Below are positions 9,187 through 19,194 of a DNA stretch of 64,000 nucleotides, in pieces. The translations under genes and the position numbers were made by a program. Where the stretch lies: assembly GCF_014489075.1 (NCBI RefSeq), contig NZ_JACTGR010000002.1, positions 769,540 through 833,539 of the forward strand. Reading direction: 5' to 3'. The DNA comes from Sphingomonas sp. JC676 (GTDB lineage: Bacteria > Pseudomonadota > Alphaproteobacteria > Sphingomonadales > Sphingomonadaceae). Every line of letters begins with the position of its first letter. The first letter of the stretch is position 1. The notes under the pieces were generated by a model that was given only the letters and a program-made list of their open reading frames with translations, made no database searches and was not told where the DNA came from.

Positions 9187-9891
9187 ATGCAGGTGAATAT
9201 CCGGGGCAGTCTGCGGCGCCTTTACAATGGCCTCAACAAGCATGCCGCGCGGCACATCATCCCGGCGCTGTATCGTCCGGTGGCGGCCGGCAAGCTGGTC
9301 ACCATGGGCAATGGGCACGGCGCATGGCGCGTGCCGATCGATCAGCTCCGCGCGGACATGGTCTGCTATTGCGTCGGCGTCGGGGTCGAGGCCTCGTTCG
9401 ACGTCCAGCTCGCTGAGAACGGCTGCCAGGTCTATTCGTTCGATCCCACGCCCACCGCGATCGCCTATATGGAGACGCTGGACTATCCCAGAGACCGACT
9501 GAAGTTCCTGCCTATCGGTGTGTGGAGCGAGAACACCACGCTCGAATTCTTCATGCCGGCGGACGGCGTGGTCAATCTGTCGGTCAAGAACGTCCACCTC
9601 ACCGGCGTCTCGGTGAAGGCCGAGTGCAAGACGCTGACGACGATCATGCGCGAGCTCGGCCATGACCGGATCGACCTGCTCAAGGTCGATGTCGAAGGCG
9701 CCTGGAAGGAAATCATCGATTCGATGGTCGCGGACGACATCCGCCCCTCGATCTTCTGCGTCGAGTTCGACAGCCCCACTTCGACGCTCAAGGTCGCCAA
9801 TACGATCCGGCAGCTCAAGCGTATCGGCTTCGAGCTCGCCGATATCGATCGCGACAATTACCTGTTCGTCCAGTCGGCGCTGGTGCGCTAG
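9187..9891 (+). CDS. FkbM-family SAM-dependent methyltransferase
   Basis: The 234-residue protein has VCYCVGVGVEASFDVQLAE as the SAM-binding glycine-rich strand, YSFDPTPTAI as the acidic second strand, and IDLLKVDVEGAWKEII, a strong FkbM signature. Such enzymes often O-methylate sugars. It is the last gene of the forward run and ends at a hairpin. ATG 9187 was used; GTG 9193 is possible. The acceptor is unknown, with a polysaccharide sugar most likely from position. Confidence 0.85.
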   Translation: MQVNIRGSLRRLYNGLNKHAARHIIPALYRPVAAGKLVTMGNGHGAWRVPIDQLRADMVCYCVGVGVEASFDVQLAENGCQVYSFDPTPTAIAYMETLDYPRDRLKFLPIGVWSENTTLEFFMPADGVVNLSVKNVHLTGVSVKAECKTLTTIMRELGHDRIDLLKVDVEGAWKEIIDSMVADDIRPSIFCVEFDSPTSTLKVANTIRQLKRIGFELADIDRDNYLFVQSALVR

Positions 9892-9917
9892 GCCGGATCG
9901 ACATTGGCGGGAAAGTT

Positions 9918-9938
9918 CCCCTCCCCTGCAGGGAGGGG
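9918..9938. terminator. GC-rich hairpin between convergent genes
   Basis: CCCCTCCC and GGGAGGGG form an 8-bp stem around a CTGCA loop, followed by AGAAAGAAA. It lies between the convergent FkbM and HlyD genes and belongs to the same GC-rich repeat type as those near 21.8 and 24.8 kb. It could end transcription on either strand. Confidence 0.5.
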
Positions 9939-9959
9939 AGAAAGAAATATCGATCTACC

Positions 9960-11351
9960 TCAGCGTTCGTGGAGCGCGTTGCCGCTGGTCTCGACGATCG
10001 GACTGATCAGGTAGCTGAGCAACGAACGCTTGCCCGTGACGAGATCGGCACTGGCGTTCATCCCCGGACGCAACGGCACCCGGGCGCCATCGACCGCGAT
10101 ATACACGCGGCTCAAGGATACCCGCGCCTTGAAGACCGGCGGCTGGCCTTCCTTGACCATCACCGCCTCGGGGCTGATCGCGATCACCTTCCCGGGGATC
10201 GTGCCGTAGCGCGTGTAGGGAAAGGCCTGGAGCTTCACGTTCACCGGCATTCCGGTCTTCACGAAGCCGACATCGCTGTTCTGGATCGCCACCTCGACCT
10301 CGAGCCGGGCATTCTCCGGAACGATCGTCAGCAGCGGCTTGGCACCTTCGACCACGCCGCCCTCGGTATGCACCGAAAGCTGCGAGATCGTGCCCGAGAC
10401 GGGGGCGCGAAGCTCGCGGAACGAGCTGCGCAAAGTCACCTTGGCGAGTTCCTCGCGCCGCGCGCGGGCGTCGTCCTCGGCCTTGACCAGGTCCTGGAGG
10501 ATCTGGCCACGCGCTTCCTCGCGCGTCTTGATCGTCGTGCTCGACGTGCCCTGCGATTGCTGCGCGAGCCGCCCGACCGCCGCGCGAGCAGCCGCCAGGT
10601 CCTGCGTTTCTGAGATCAGCTGCCGCCGCAAGTCGACGACGCGCAGTTTGGAAACATAGCCCTTGGCGGCGAGCACCTCGTTGGCACGCACCTGCTGCTC
10701 GAGCAGCGGCAGCGATTGCTGGAGCTTCTGCACCTGTGCCCGCGCTTCCGCCGAAGCCGACGCCGCAGCGCCACTTTCCGAACGGCCCGTTGCGGCGATC
10801 GCCTGGATTTCGTTCAGGCGTGCGCGCGCCAGGCTGCGCTGGGTCTCGATCGCGTCCGCCGGTGCCGATTCGGGCGCGACGAACAGGAAGCCCTTGCCGT
10901 CGAGCCCGCTCAATACCGCGCGATTGCGCGCTATATCGAATTCGGAGGTGAGCAACGCCGCGCGCACCTGCGCCGCCTCGGCGGACGATACGGTGGGATC
11001 GAGCATGATCAGCACCTGGCCCTGCTGGACCCGCTGTCCCTCGGCAACCAGGATCTTGCGGATGATGCCGGTTTCCGCAGCCTGCACCACCTTGGTCTCG
11101 CCCACCGGCGCGATGCGCCCTTCCGCGGGCGCCACGACGTCGACCTTGCCGAACGTCAGCCAAAGCGCGGTGGCAGCGACCCCGACGAGCATCACCTTGG
11201 CGGTGATCCGCGCCGTCGGCGACACCGGCCGTTCGACGATTTCGAGCGCCGCGGGCAGGAATGCAGTGTCATATTCGTCGCGGCCCCAGCGGCCGCCGTT
11301 GCGCATGGGACGCAGAACGGCCTTGGGCTTGATCGGAACGATGGCGTTCAT
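9960..11351 (-). CDS. HlyD-family type I secretion periplasmic adaptor
   Basis: The 463-residue protein has one N-terminal transmembrane helix (KVMLVGVAATALWLTF), a barrel-sandwich half (IAPVGETKVVQAAETGII), a long coiled-coil hairpin from about residue 150 to 300, and the HlyD C-terminal RAPVSGTISQLSVHTEGGVV segment. It bridges the inner-membrane ABC exporter and a TolC-like channel. Its ATG overlaps the ABC gene stop (ATGA), so the two form an operon. No TolC gene is in the window. Confidence 0.92.
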   Translation of the reverse strand: MNAIVPIKPKAVLRPMRNGGRWGRDEYDTAFLPAALEIVERPVSPTARITAKVMLVGVAATALWLTFGKVDVVAPAEGRIAPVGETKVVQAAETGIIRKILVAEGQRVQQGQVLIMLDPTVSSAEAAQVRAALLTSEFDIARNRAVLSGLDGKGFLFVAPESAPADAIETQRSLARARLNEIQAIAATGRSESGAAASASAEARAQVQKLQQSLPLLEQQVRANEVLAAKGYVSKLRVVDLRRQLISETQDLAAARAAVGRLAQQSQGTSSTTIKTREEARGQILQDLVKAEDDARARREELAKVTLRSSFRELRAPVSGTISQLSVHTEGGVVEGAKPLLTIVPENARLEVEVAIQNSDVGFVKTGMPVNVKLQAFPYTRYGTIPGKVIAISPEAVMVKEGQPPVFKARVSLSRVYIAVDGARVPLRPGMNASADLVTGKRSLLSYLISPIVETSGNALHER

Positions 11352-13534
11352 GCGGCGATTTCCCCGATGCCGTTCTGGCGGCGATTAAGATCGGCGTAAC
11401 GTCCGCCGGCACGGATCAGCTGTTCATGGGTGCCGCTCTCGACGATCCGCCCGCTCTCCAGCGTGATGATCCGGTCGCAGGCGCGGACGGCCGAAAGGCG
11501 ATGCGCGATGACGATCAGCGTACGGCCGGCCGAGATCGCGTTGAGGTTGTTCTGGATCAGCTCCTCGCTTTCGGCATCGAGCGCCGAAGTCGCCTCGTCG
11601 AACACCAGCATCCGCGGGTTGTTGACCAGCGCACGGGCGATCGCGATGCGCTGGCGCTGCCCGCCGGACAGGTTGACGCCGCGCTCGACAATCTCGGTGT
11701 CGTAACCGCGCGGCTGGCGCATGATGAACTCGTGGGCCCCTGCCAGCCTGGCCGCGCTGACGACGCGGTCGAACGGCATCGCCGGGTTGGCCAGCGCAAT
11801 ATTCTCGCGGATCGTGCGGTTGAAGAGCAGATTCTCCTGCAGCACCACGCCGATCTGGCGACGCAGCCAGGCAGGATCGAGCTGGTTCACATCGACGTCG
11901 TCGACCAGCACGCGCCCCGCCTCTGGCATGTTGAGCCGTTGGAGCAGCTTGGCGAGCGTCGACTTGCCCGATCCCGACGAACCGACAATGCCGAGCGAGG
12001 TCCCCGCCGGAATGTCGATCGTGATGTCGCTGAGCACGGGCGGGGTATCAGGCGCATAACGGAAGCTGACGAATTCGAAGCGCACCGCGCCGCGCACCGC
12101 AGGCAGCGTCGCCGCCGATGCCGAGCGCGGCTCGGGCGGGTGGTTGAGGATGTCGCCCAGCCGTTCGATCGCGGTACGGACCTGCTGGAAGTCCTGCCAC
12201 AGATGCGCCATCCGGATCACCGGCCCGGTCACGCGCTGCGCAAACATGTTGAATGCGACGAGCGCGCCCACCGTCATCGTGCCGGCGATCACCGCCTTGG
12301 CGCCGAAGAACAGGATCGCCGCGAAAGTTATCTTCGAGATCAGCTCGATGCCCTGCGTGCCGGTATTGGCGACGTTGAGCAGCCGCTGCGATGCGGCGGT
12401 ATAGGCGGCGAGCTGCTGCTCCCAGCGGTTCTGCCAGTGCGGCTCGACCGCGGCCGCCTTGATCGTGTGGATGCCCGATGCGCTCTCGACCAATAGCGCG
12501 TTGCTCGCCGAGCTCTTCTCGAACTTGTCGTTGACGCGCTCGCGCAGGGGTCCCGCCACGCTCAGCGAGACGACGACATAGGCCGCCAGCGAAATCGCGA
12601 CGATGCCGAACAATGCCGGCGAATAGACGAGCATCGCCACCAGGAAGACGATCGTGAAGATCGGATCGACGATCACCGTCAACGACGCGTTGGTCAGGAA
12701 CTCGCGGATCGTCTCGAGCTGGCGAACACGGGTGATGGTGTCGCCCACGCGACGCTGCTCGAAATAGCTGAGCGGCAGCGAGAGCAAATGGCGGAACAGC
12801 TTGGCGCCCAGCTCGACATCGATCTTCTGCGTCGTCTCGGTGAACACGCGGGTGCGGATCCAGCCCAGGGCGACTTCCCACACCGACACGGCCAGGAAGG
12901 CCAGCGCCAGCACGTTGAGCGTGCTCAGGCTGTTGTGGATGAGGACCTTGTCGATCACGCCCTGGAACAGCAATGGCGCGGCGAGACCGAGCAGATTGAG
13001 CGCGAAGGTGATGACGAGCACTTCGATCAGCAGCTTGCGATAGCGCCGCATCTGCTTGCCGAACCAGGCGAGGCCGAAGCGCAGGTCGGGTGCGCCCACC
13101 GCGCGGGTGGTGAGCAGGACCACCAGGCCCGACCACATCGCGTCGAGATCCTCGCGCCCGATATGCTCGGGCGCGTTGCCCGGCCGCTGGATGACGATGC
13201 CGTTCTCGCTCAGGCCGCCGATCAGGAACCAGCCTTCGGGGCCGTGCGCCATCGCGGGAAAGGGCTGGCGCGAAAGGCTGCCGCGCTGGACCTGGACCGC
13301 CTTGGCGCGCACGCCGGCGTGGCGCTTGGCCAGGCGGATCACGTCATCGGCCGAGATCGCCTGGTCGTGGCCAAGCTCGTGGCGGAGCTGTTCGGGCGTC
13401 GTCGCGATCCGGTGTACGCCAAGCAACGCCGCGAGCGCATGCAAGCCCGACTCGCGCATCTCTTGCTCGCGTTCGGCGGAAGCGCTTGCAGCGAAGGCAT
13501 TTTGGAGCCGCGCCTGCATATCATCGCGTTTCAT
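11348..13534 (-). CDS. HlyB-like type I secretion ABC transporter with inactive C39 domain
   Basis: The 728-residue exporter has an N-terminal C39-like domain in which the peptidase Cys position reads ESGLHALAALLG, so the Cys is missing as in RTX exporters. An ABC membrane domain follows at about residues 160-440. The nucleotide-binding domain has Walker A GSSGSGKSTLAK, signature LSGGQRQRIAIARAL, Walker B MLVFDEATSALD and H-loop IAHRLS. ATG 13534 is preferred over GTG 13564, given the purine-rich AGGCGG stretch upstream. It should export an unprocessed, C-terminally signalled protein. No RTX substrate lies nearby. Confidence 0.92.
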   Translation of the reverse strand: MKRDDMQARLQNAFAASASAEREQEMRESGLHALAALLGVHRIATTPEQLRHELGHDQAISADDVIRLAKRHAGVRAKAVQVQRGSLSRQPFPAMAHGPEGWFLIGGLSENGIVIQRPGNAPEHIGREDLDAMWSGLVVLLTTRAVGAPDLRFGLAWFGKQMRRYRKLLIEVLVITFALNLLGLAAPLLFQGVIDKVLIHNSLSTLNVLALAFLAVSVWEVALGWIRTRVFTETTQKIDVELGAKLFRHLLSLPLSYFEQRRVGDTITRVRQLETIREFLTNASLTVIVDPIFTIVFLVAMLVYSPALFGIVAISLAAYVVVSLSVAGPLRERVNDKFEKSSASNALLVESASGIHTIKAAAVEPHWQNRWEQQLAAYTAASQRLLNVANTGTQGIELISKITFAAILFFGAKAVIAGTMTVGALVAFNMFAQRVTGPVIRMAHLWQDFQQVRTAIERLGDILNHPPEPRSASAATLPAVRGAVRFEFVSFRYAPDTPPVLSDITIDIPAGTSLGIVGSSGSGKSTLAKLLQRLNMPEAGRVLVDDVDVNQLDPAWLRRQIGVVLQENLLFNRTIRENIALANPAMPFDRVVSAARLAGAHEFIMRQPRGYDTEIVERGVNLSGGQRQRIAIARALVNNPRMLVFDEATSALDAESEELIQNNLNAISAGRTLIVIAHRLSAVRACDRIITLESGRIVESGTHEQLIRAGGRYADLNRRQNGIGEIAA

Positions 13535-13814
13535 TCTGGGATTCCGCCTTCCATTGGCTGGCACGGAAGAACGTGATGAAGAAAACTGGTAAATAATTCC
13601 CTAAATTGCGGGAATTCCGGGGTTTTTACGGAGCCCGGCGAAGGCTCGATAAACATGTCCGATATGTTTCCAAATGTTTTCTGAGGTTCGCGAATTAATG
13701 CTGCGACTGCGTAAAACGCAATTGCGGTTGATGCCCCGTTAACGTACCAAAAGGTGCGAGCGGCAGAGGGGGAACTCTTCCGTCGTGTCCTGGATCAGGA
13801 TTTCGGAGGATAGT

Positions 13815-14321
13815 ATGACTCGTTTTCAGCGCATTCTGACCGCGGCGGCAGTCACCGCGGCCGCATTCGGCTTCACCGGCTCCGCCAGTGCAGCAAATTT
13901 CATTTGCAATCCCGCCCCGGGCGTCTGCACGTTCGACGGCACGACGGGTGGCATCGTCAATTCGATCGCGAAGGGCTCGACCCACACCGATCGTTTCTAT
14001 TTCACCGTCTCGTCGGCGGGCGAGTTCCTGTTCAACTGGACCACGAGCAAGCTCTCGCTGACCTCGGCCAACTTCAACGGCGGCGCCGCGTTCGCCCCGG
14101 TCTTCGGCCAGGACTATAGCTTCAACGTGCTCGCTGCAGGGACCTATTTCCTCGAGGTGACCTCGCACAACAGCACCGAGCGCACCTCGACCTTTGTGAC
14201 CTCGGCCGATTTCGCCGCGGTTCCCGAGCCGGCGATGTGGGGCATGATGATCGGCGGCTTCGGCCTGGGCGGCATGGCGATGCGTCGCCGCCGCGCGCTG
14301 GGCACTGCAACGTTCGCCTGA
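13815..14321 (+). CDS. PEP-CTERM (PEPxxWG-type) sorted surface protein
   Basis: The 168-residue precursor has a signal peptide ending GSASAANF and a beta-rich middle (DRFYFTVSSAGEFLFNW). The C-terminal sorting signal is VPEPAMWGMMIGGFGLGG plus the basic tail MRRRR. This tripartite PEP motif, transmembrane helix and arginine tail is the exosortase substrate signal; the PEPxxWG variant is common in sphingomonads with XrtV. GGAGGA four bases before ATG 13815 fixes the start. A strong terminator follows, so it is probably monocistronic and well expressed. Confidence 0.92.
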   Translation: MTRFQRILTAAAVTAAAFGFTGSASAANFICNPAPGVCTFDGTTGGIVNSIAKGSTHTDRFYFTVSSAGEFLFNWTTSKLSLTSANFNGGAAFAPVFGQDYSFNVLAAGTYFLEVTSHNSTERTSTFVTSADFAAVPEPAMWGMMIGGFGLGGMAMRRRRALGTATFA

Positions 14322-14348
14322 ATCGGCCGTGCCTGCAAGGCAATCTAA

Positions 14349-14373
14349 GGGGCGCTCTCGGGCGCCCCTTTTT
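14349..14373 (+). terminator. Rho-independent terminator of the PEP-CTERM gene
   Basis: GGGGCGC pairs with GCGCCCC around a TCTCGG loop and is followed by TTTTT. It begins 27 bp after the PEP-CTERM stop codon. This is the clearest intrinsic terminator in the window. Confidence 0.9.
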
Positions 14374-14476
14374 GTGCGATCCGTTGTGCCCGCACGGCGC
14401 GCGGCGCCGATCTCCACGCCATTAGCCGGCTGTTAATGCCGGTGGATTACCTTCGCTTGCGAGTTGAAGGAAAAAT

Positions 14477-14764
14477 ATGATGGCTCAGCCTGCTGTCTCA
14501 CCGTTTCACGAACCGAAGCCCGCCGAGCGATCCGCCGCGCGGCAACCGGAAGCGCTGGACGAACTCGGCGAAGGCCCCGTGGCTGCGCTGCAGCAAATGC
14601 TGATGACGCGGATCGCGGATTGGCCCAGTGTCGCCGATCCCTTTGTCGTCGAAGGACCTCGCCAAATCCTCGAAGAGATCGTCTCGACGGTGTCGCGCGC
14701 GGCGGGCTATATCTGTCTTGCCGGTGCCTTGATAGGTATTGGGGCGTACATCTTCATAGTGTAA
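14477..14764 (+). CDS. Small protein with one C-terminal transmembrane helix
   Basis: The 95-residue protein has a polar, proline/alanine-rich N-terminal half, an amphipathic middle (VAALQQMLMTRIADWP) and one C-terminal helix (GYICLAGALIGIGAYIFIV) ending at the stop. A GAAGGA element lies six bases before ATG 14477. I do not recognise a family. It sits alone between the terminator and the sugar transferase gene, about 150 bp from the latter. The topology is that of a tail-anchored inner-membrane protein, and a link to polymer assembly is only positional. Confidence 0.65.
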   Translation: MMAQPAVSPFHEPKPAERSAARQPEALDELGEGPVAALQQMLMTRIADWPSVADPFVVEGPRQILEEIVSTVSRAAGYICLAGALIGIGAYIFIV

Positions 14765-14913
14765 CTATTTAGATTGTTTCAGTTCCGTCCCAGGTTAGAA
14801 CCGGTTGGTCGCGCAGACGGGTTTCCAGTTAACGGGCGGTTAGGTATATTGCACCGCACAAGGCCGAATCGGCCATGGCCAGCGTATTCCATTGTGGGGG
14901 GCCAGACGGGGCG

Positions 14914-16335
14914 ATGAACGCTTTAGAAGCACAGCGCGCGTTTGAGGAGCAGCTACGCGTGCGCACAGCATCGAGCACTGCCGTAATTCCGCGCCGCTCG
15001 ACCTGGTCCAAATCCTCGGTCCGCCTGCTGCTCTACGCGCAGCTTCTGTTGCTCGATTCCGCATCGATCATCGCAGGCTTCTATCTCGCGTCAAGCGTGC
15101 GCGAGGGGCATTGGCTGTCGCTCGCGGGAGTCAATGTCGGCTTCTTCCTGCTGCCGATCACAATCGGCACGGCGATCGCCACGGGCACCTATTCGATCAA
15201 TTCGCTGCGTTATCCGCTCGCCGGATTGCGTGGCATCGTCTCGGCGTTCACCTTTTCGGTGCTGATCATGCTGCTGGGCACCTTCGTGCTCACCACCGAT
15301 CTGCAGCTCTCGCGCCTCCAGCTCGGCGTCGGCGCCGCGTGCGCGCTCGCTCTGCTCGCGACGGGGCGCATGCTCTTCCGGATTCACGCCAAGCATGTCA
15401 CTGGCGGCCTTTGGCTCGACGAGCTCATAATCGTCGACGGCGCGGTGCTCGACGCCACGGACGGCGCCGTCGCGCTCGACGCGCGCGTGGTGAATCTTTC
15501 GCCCAATCCCCAGGACCCGCTGATGCTCCAGCGCCTCGGCAGCTCGGTCGTCGGGTTCGATCGCGTCGTCGTCGCCTGCGCGCCCGAGCGCCGCGCGGTC
15601 TGGGCGCTGCTACTCAAGGGCATGAACATCAAGGGCGAGATCCTCGTCCCGCAGTTCAACGATCTCGGCGCGATCGGCGTCGGCACCTATATGGGCAAGG
15701 ACACCCTGGTCGTGTCGCAGGGCCCGCTCAGCATGCCCAATCGCGCCAAGAAGCGCGCGCTCGACTTGGCGATGACCGTCCCCGCGCTGATCGCGCTGGC
15801 GCCGCTGATGCTGATGGTGGCGATCGCGATCAAGCTGGAGTCGCGCGGGCCGGTGCTGTTCGCGCAGGACCGCGTCGGCCGCGGCAACCGATTGTTCAAG
15901 ATCCTCAAGTTCCGCTCGATGCGCCAGGAGCGCACCGATGCCGACGGCACCCGCTCCGCGAGCCGCGACGACGATCGTATCACGCGCATCGGCAAGATCA
16001 TCCGCAAGACCAGCATCGACGAGCTTCCCCAGCTCATCAACGTGCTGCGCGGTGACATGAGCCTGGTCGGGCCCCGGCCCCACGCGCTGGGATCGCGCGC
16101 CGCCGAGCAGCACTTCTGGGAGATCGACGAGCGCTACTGGCACCGCCATTCGCTCAAGCCCGGCATGACCGGCCTGGCGCAGATCCGCGGCTTCCGCGGC
16201 GCCACCGATCGCCGCGTCGACCTGACCAACCGGCTCCAGGCCGATATGGAATATATCGACGGCTGGGAAATCTGGCGCGACATCAGCATCCTGTTGAAGA
16301 CGCTCAAGGTCGTCGTCCACTCCAACGCCTTCTGA
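14914..16335 (+). CDS. Polyprenyl-phosphate sugar-1-phosphate transferase (priming enzyme)
   Basis: The 473-residue membrane protein has four or five N-terminal helices (residues 25-160), a degraded CoA-binding-like region, and a C-terminal bacterial sugar transferase domain. That domain shows a helix ([20 protein letters not shown]), [48 protein letters not shown] and [12 protein letters not shown]. It would start the repeat unit by moving sugar-1-phosphate to undecaprenyl phosphate, like GelB/SpsB or WcaJ. ATG 14914 follows a GGGG stretch; ATG 14875 would add 13 residues. Confidence 0.9.
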   Translation: MNALEAQRAFEEQLRVRTASSTAVIPRRSTWSKSSVRLLLYAQLLLLDSASIIAGFYLASSVREGHWLSLAGVNVGFFLLPITIGTAIATGTYSINSLRYPLAGLRGIVSAFTFSVLIMLLGTFVLTTDLQLSRLQLGVGAACALALLATGRMLFRIHAKHVTGGLWLDELIIVDGAVLDATDGAVALDARVVNLSPNPQDPLMLQRLGSSVVGFDRVVVACAPERRAVWALLLKGMNIKGEILVPQFNDLGAIGVGTYMGKDTLVVSQGPLSMPNRAKKRALDLAMTVPALIALAPLMLMVAIAIKLESRGPVLFAQDRVGRGNRLFKILKFRSMRQERTDADGTRSASRDDDRITRIGKIIRKTSIDELPQLINVLRGDMSLVGPRPHALGSRAAEQHFWEIDERYWHRHSLKPGMTGLAQIRGFRGATDRRVDLTNRLQADMEYIDGWEIWRDISILLKTLKVVVHSNAF

Positions 16336-16409
16336 TCCCGCCAAGTCTTGCGTTGAAACCAGGGCCGGTTCGCGGCATCGCTGCGCGGACTTTCCTTTCC
16401 GAGCGAGCA

Positions 16410-17471
16410 ATGACCCAGCAAACCTTCCTCGTCACCGGCGGCGCCGGCTTCATCGGATCCGCGGTGGTGCGCCATCTCGTCCGCTCGGGCGCGCGCGTGA
16501 TCAATCTCGACAAGCTCACCTATGCCGGCAATCCGGCCTCGCTCACCTCGATCGAGAACGCGCCCAATTACCGCTTCGTCCAGGGCGATATCGCTGACAC
16601 CGCGCTGGTCCTGCCCCTGCTCCGCGACGAGCAGGTCGATGTGGTCATGCACCTGGCCGCCGAAAGCCATGTCGACCGGTCGATCGACGGCCCGGGCGAG
16701 TTCATCGAGACCAATGTCGTCGGCACCTTCAAGCTGCTCCAGGCCGCGCTCGAGCATTGGCGCGCGCTCGAGGGCGAGAAGCGCGACACCTTCCGCTTCC
16801 ACCACATCTCCACCGACGAGGTGTTCGGCGACCTGCCCTTCGACAGCGGCATCTTCACCGAGGAGACGCCCTACAACCCCTCCTCGCCCTATTCGGCGTC
16901 CAAGGCGGCGAGCGACCATCTCGTCCGCGCCTGGAACCACACCTATGGCCTGCCGGTGGTACTCTCGAACTGCTCGAACAATTACGGGCCGTTCCACTTC
17001 CCCGAAAAGCTGATCCCGCTGACTATTCTCAACGCGCTCGAGGGCAAGCAGCTGCCCGTCTATGGCAAGGGCGAAAATGTCCGCGACTGGCTCTATGTCG
17101 ACGATCACGCCCGCGCGCTGGCGACGATCGCCACCAAGGGCGTAATCGGCGAGAGCTACAATGTCGGCGGCCGGAACGAGCGGACCAACCTGCAGGTGGT
17201 CGAAACGATCTGCGACATCCTCGACGCGCGGATTCCGCTCGAGGATGGCCGGAAGCGCCGCGAGCTCATCACCTTCGTCAGCGATCGCCCCGGCCATGAT
17301 CGCCGCTATGCGATCGAGGCGACCAAGCTGGAGACCGAGCTCGGCTGGAAGGCCGAGGAGGATTTCGAGAGTGGCATCGCCAGGACGGTCGACTGGTATC
17401 TCGACAATGGCTGGTGGTGGGAGCCGATCCGCTCGGGCAAATATGCAGGCGAGCGGCTGGGCGCCGCCTGA
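16410..17471 (+). CDS. rmlB: dTDP-glucose 4,6-dehydratase
   Basis: The 353-residue short-chain dehydrogenase has the NAD motif [12 protein letters not shown], the catalytic [11 protein letters not shown] and the [15 protein letters not shown] active-site segment with Tyr and Lys. ESHVDRSI and [15 protein letters not shown] are RmlB-specific. It makes dTDP-4-keto-6-deoxyglucose for dTDP-L-rhamnose. Start ATG 16410 gives the standard [12 protein letters not shown]-terminus. It is coupled to rmlD by a one-base overlap. Confidence 0.96.
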   Translation: MTQQTFLVTGGAGFIGSAVVRHLVRSGARVINLDKLTYAGNPASLTSIENAPNYRFVQGDIADTALVLPLLRDEQVDVVMHLAAESHVDRSIDGPGEFIETNVVGTFKLLQAALEHWRALEGEKRDTFRFHHISTDEVFGDLPFDSGIFTEETPYNPSSPYSASKAASDHLVRAWNHTYGLPVVLSNCSNNYGPFHFPEKLIPLTILNALEGKQLPVYGKGENVRDWLYVDDHARALATIATKGVIGESYNVGGRNERTNLQVVETICDILDARIPLEDGRKRRELITFVSDRPGHDRRYAIEATKLETELGWKAEEDFESGIARTVDWYLDNGWWWEPIRSGKYAGERLGAA

Positions 17472-18334
17472 TGCGCATCCTCGTCACCGGCAGCGAGGGC
17501 CAGGTCGCGCGGAGCCTGGCCGAACAGCCCGGCAGTCATGAGCTGGTCTTTGTCTCGCGCCCCGATCTCGATCTCGCCTTGCCGGAGACGATCGAGGCGA
17601 CGGTGGCGCAGGTCCATCCCGATCTGATCGTTTCCGCCGCCGCCTATACCGCGGTCGACAAGGCCGAGAGCGAGACCGATCTCGCTCTGGCGATCAACGG
17701 CACGGCCCCCGGCGTGCTCGCCCGCGCGGGCGCCAGGATCGGCGCGCCGATCATTCATCTCTCGACGGACTATGTCTTCGACGGCAGCCTCGATCGCCCC
17801 TGGCGCGAGGACGATCCCGTCGGCCCGATCAACGCCTATGGCGCGACCAAGCTCGCCGGCGAACAGGCGGTGCAGGCTTCCGGCGCCACGCATGCGATCC
17901 TGCGGCTCGCCTGGGTCTACAGCCCGTTCGGCAGCAATTTCGTCCGGACGATGCTCCGCCTCGCCGAGACGCGCGACGCGCTCAACGTCGTCGACGATCA
18001 GCGCGGCTGCCCCAGCTCGGCGCTCGACATCGCCACCGCGATCCTCAAGGTCGCCGACGCCTGGCGGGACGGCGCGAGCAGCGGCATCTATCACTTCGCC
18101 GGCTCCGGCGAGACCGACTGGGCCGGCTTCGCCCGCGAGATCTTCGCCGAAAGCGCCGGCCATGGCGGACCGAGCGCCGCGGTCACCGGCATCCCCTCCA
18201 CCGATTATCCGACCCCGGCCCGGCGCCCCGCCAATTCGCGGCTCGATTGCACCCGCTTCTCCGAAACCTTCGGGTATCGCGCCCCGCGCTGGCAGGAGTC
18301 GCTGGCAGGGGTGGTAGCGCGGCTCTTGGATTAA
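17471..18334 (+). CDS. rmlD: dTDP-4-dehydrorhamnose reductase
   Basis: The 287-residue protein begins [16 protein letters not shown] (NADPH site), with STDYVFDG and AYGATKLAGEQAV giving the catalytic Tyr and Lys, and RLAWVYSPFGSNFVRTML typical of RmlD. It reduces the 4-keto sugar to dTDP-L-rhamnose, a usual sphingan component. rmlA and rmlC are not in the window, so the pathway must be completed elsewhere. Confidence 0.95.
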   Translation: MRILVTGSEGQVARSLAEQPGSHELVFVSRPDLDLALPETIEATVAQVHPDLIVSAAAYTAVDKAESETDLALAINGTAPGVLARAGARIGAPIIHLSTDYVFDGSLDRPWREDDPVGPINAYGATKLAGEQAVQASGATHAILRLAWVYSPFGSNFVRTMLRLAETRDALNVVDDQRGCPSSALDIATAILKVADAWRDGASSGIYHFAGSGETDWAGFAREIFAESAGHGGPSAAVTGIPSTDYPTPARRPANSRLDCTRFSETFGYRAPRWQESLAGVVARLLD

Positions 18335-18426
18335 TCCGCTACAGGCTGTTTTGCATCGTCGCCTGCTGGCTATGTGCCAGGAATCACTGCACACCGATTC
18401 TCGCCACTTCGGCCGGAGAGAACCGC

Positions 18427-19152
18427 ATGTGCTTTTCGGCCACTTCCAGCTTTATCGCCGCCGGCGTGATCGGGTCGATCGGGATTGCGACGCTCCGCCA
18501 TGTGCGCGAGCCGCGTGCGCTTCTGTTCGCCTCCGTGCCGATGCTGTTCGCGGTGCATCAGTTTACCGAAGGATGGGTCTGGCTCGGCCTCAACGGACAT
18601 ATCGGCAAGCTCGCGCTTGACCATGTCGCCTTCCTGTTCATGCTCTATGCGCAGGGAATCCTGCCGCTGCTGCTGCCGGCCGCGGTCGCGCTGATGGAGC
18701 CGCCCGGCTGGCGCCGCGGCGCCATCCTCGCGCTCACCGCCGTCGGCGCTCTGGTGTTTGCATGGGATGTCTCCGGGCTGATCTTCTTGCCCAGTCGGTG
18801 CTTCATCGAACAGAATTCGATTGCCTATCGTAACCCGATGACGGGCAATATCTGGATATCCTATTTGTATATTCTCGCCACCTGCGGCGCGTTGCTGCTG
18901 TCGACCCATCGGGTCGTCAGGGCCTATGGCGTGCTCAACGTCATCGCGCTGACGATCGCGGAAATCATCAAGGAATACGCCTTTGCTTCGGTCTGGTGCT
19001 TCTACGCGGCAATCATGAGCGTGGTGATCTATTGGCAATTCAAGCGCCGGAACATCGATATTGAGACGCCCAACGGCACCTCGCCGATCCTCAGGCCGTT
19101 GCTCCTCACTTGGGTGCGCCTCAGGAGGGTGGTTAGTGCGCGAGCGGACTGA
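18427..19152 (+). CDS. DUF6629-family integral membrane protein
   Basis: The 241-residue protein begins MCFSATSSFIAAGVIGSIG, the conserved opening of DUF6629, and has about seven predicted helices. FTEGWVWLGLNG and AVHQFTEG are family features. The function is unknown. ATG 18427 follows GAGAGAA. It starts 92 bp after rmlD on the same strand but shows no other link to the polysaccharide genes. Confidence 0.8.
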   Translation: MCFSATSSFIAAGVIGSIGIATLRHVREPRALLFASVPMLFAVHQFTEGWVWLGLNGHIGKLALDHVAFLFMLYAQGILPLLLPAAVALMEPPGWRRGAILALTAVGALVFAWDVSGLIFLPSRCFIEQNSIAYRNPMTGNIWISYLYILATCGALLLSTHRVVRAYGVLNVIALTIAEIIKEYAFASVWCFYAAIMSVVIYWQFKRRNIDIETPNGTSPILRPLLLTWVRLRRVVSARAD

Positions 19153-19194
19153 AACGGCCTTGCCCCCCGCGCCCGCGCCACCTAACCCGCGCTC

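Noticed and set aside
13695..14417. Minus-strand frame opposite the PEP-CTERM gene
   Set aside because: The plus-strand gene has a ribosome site, signal peptide, sorting signal and terminator; the antisense frame has none.
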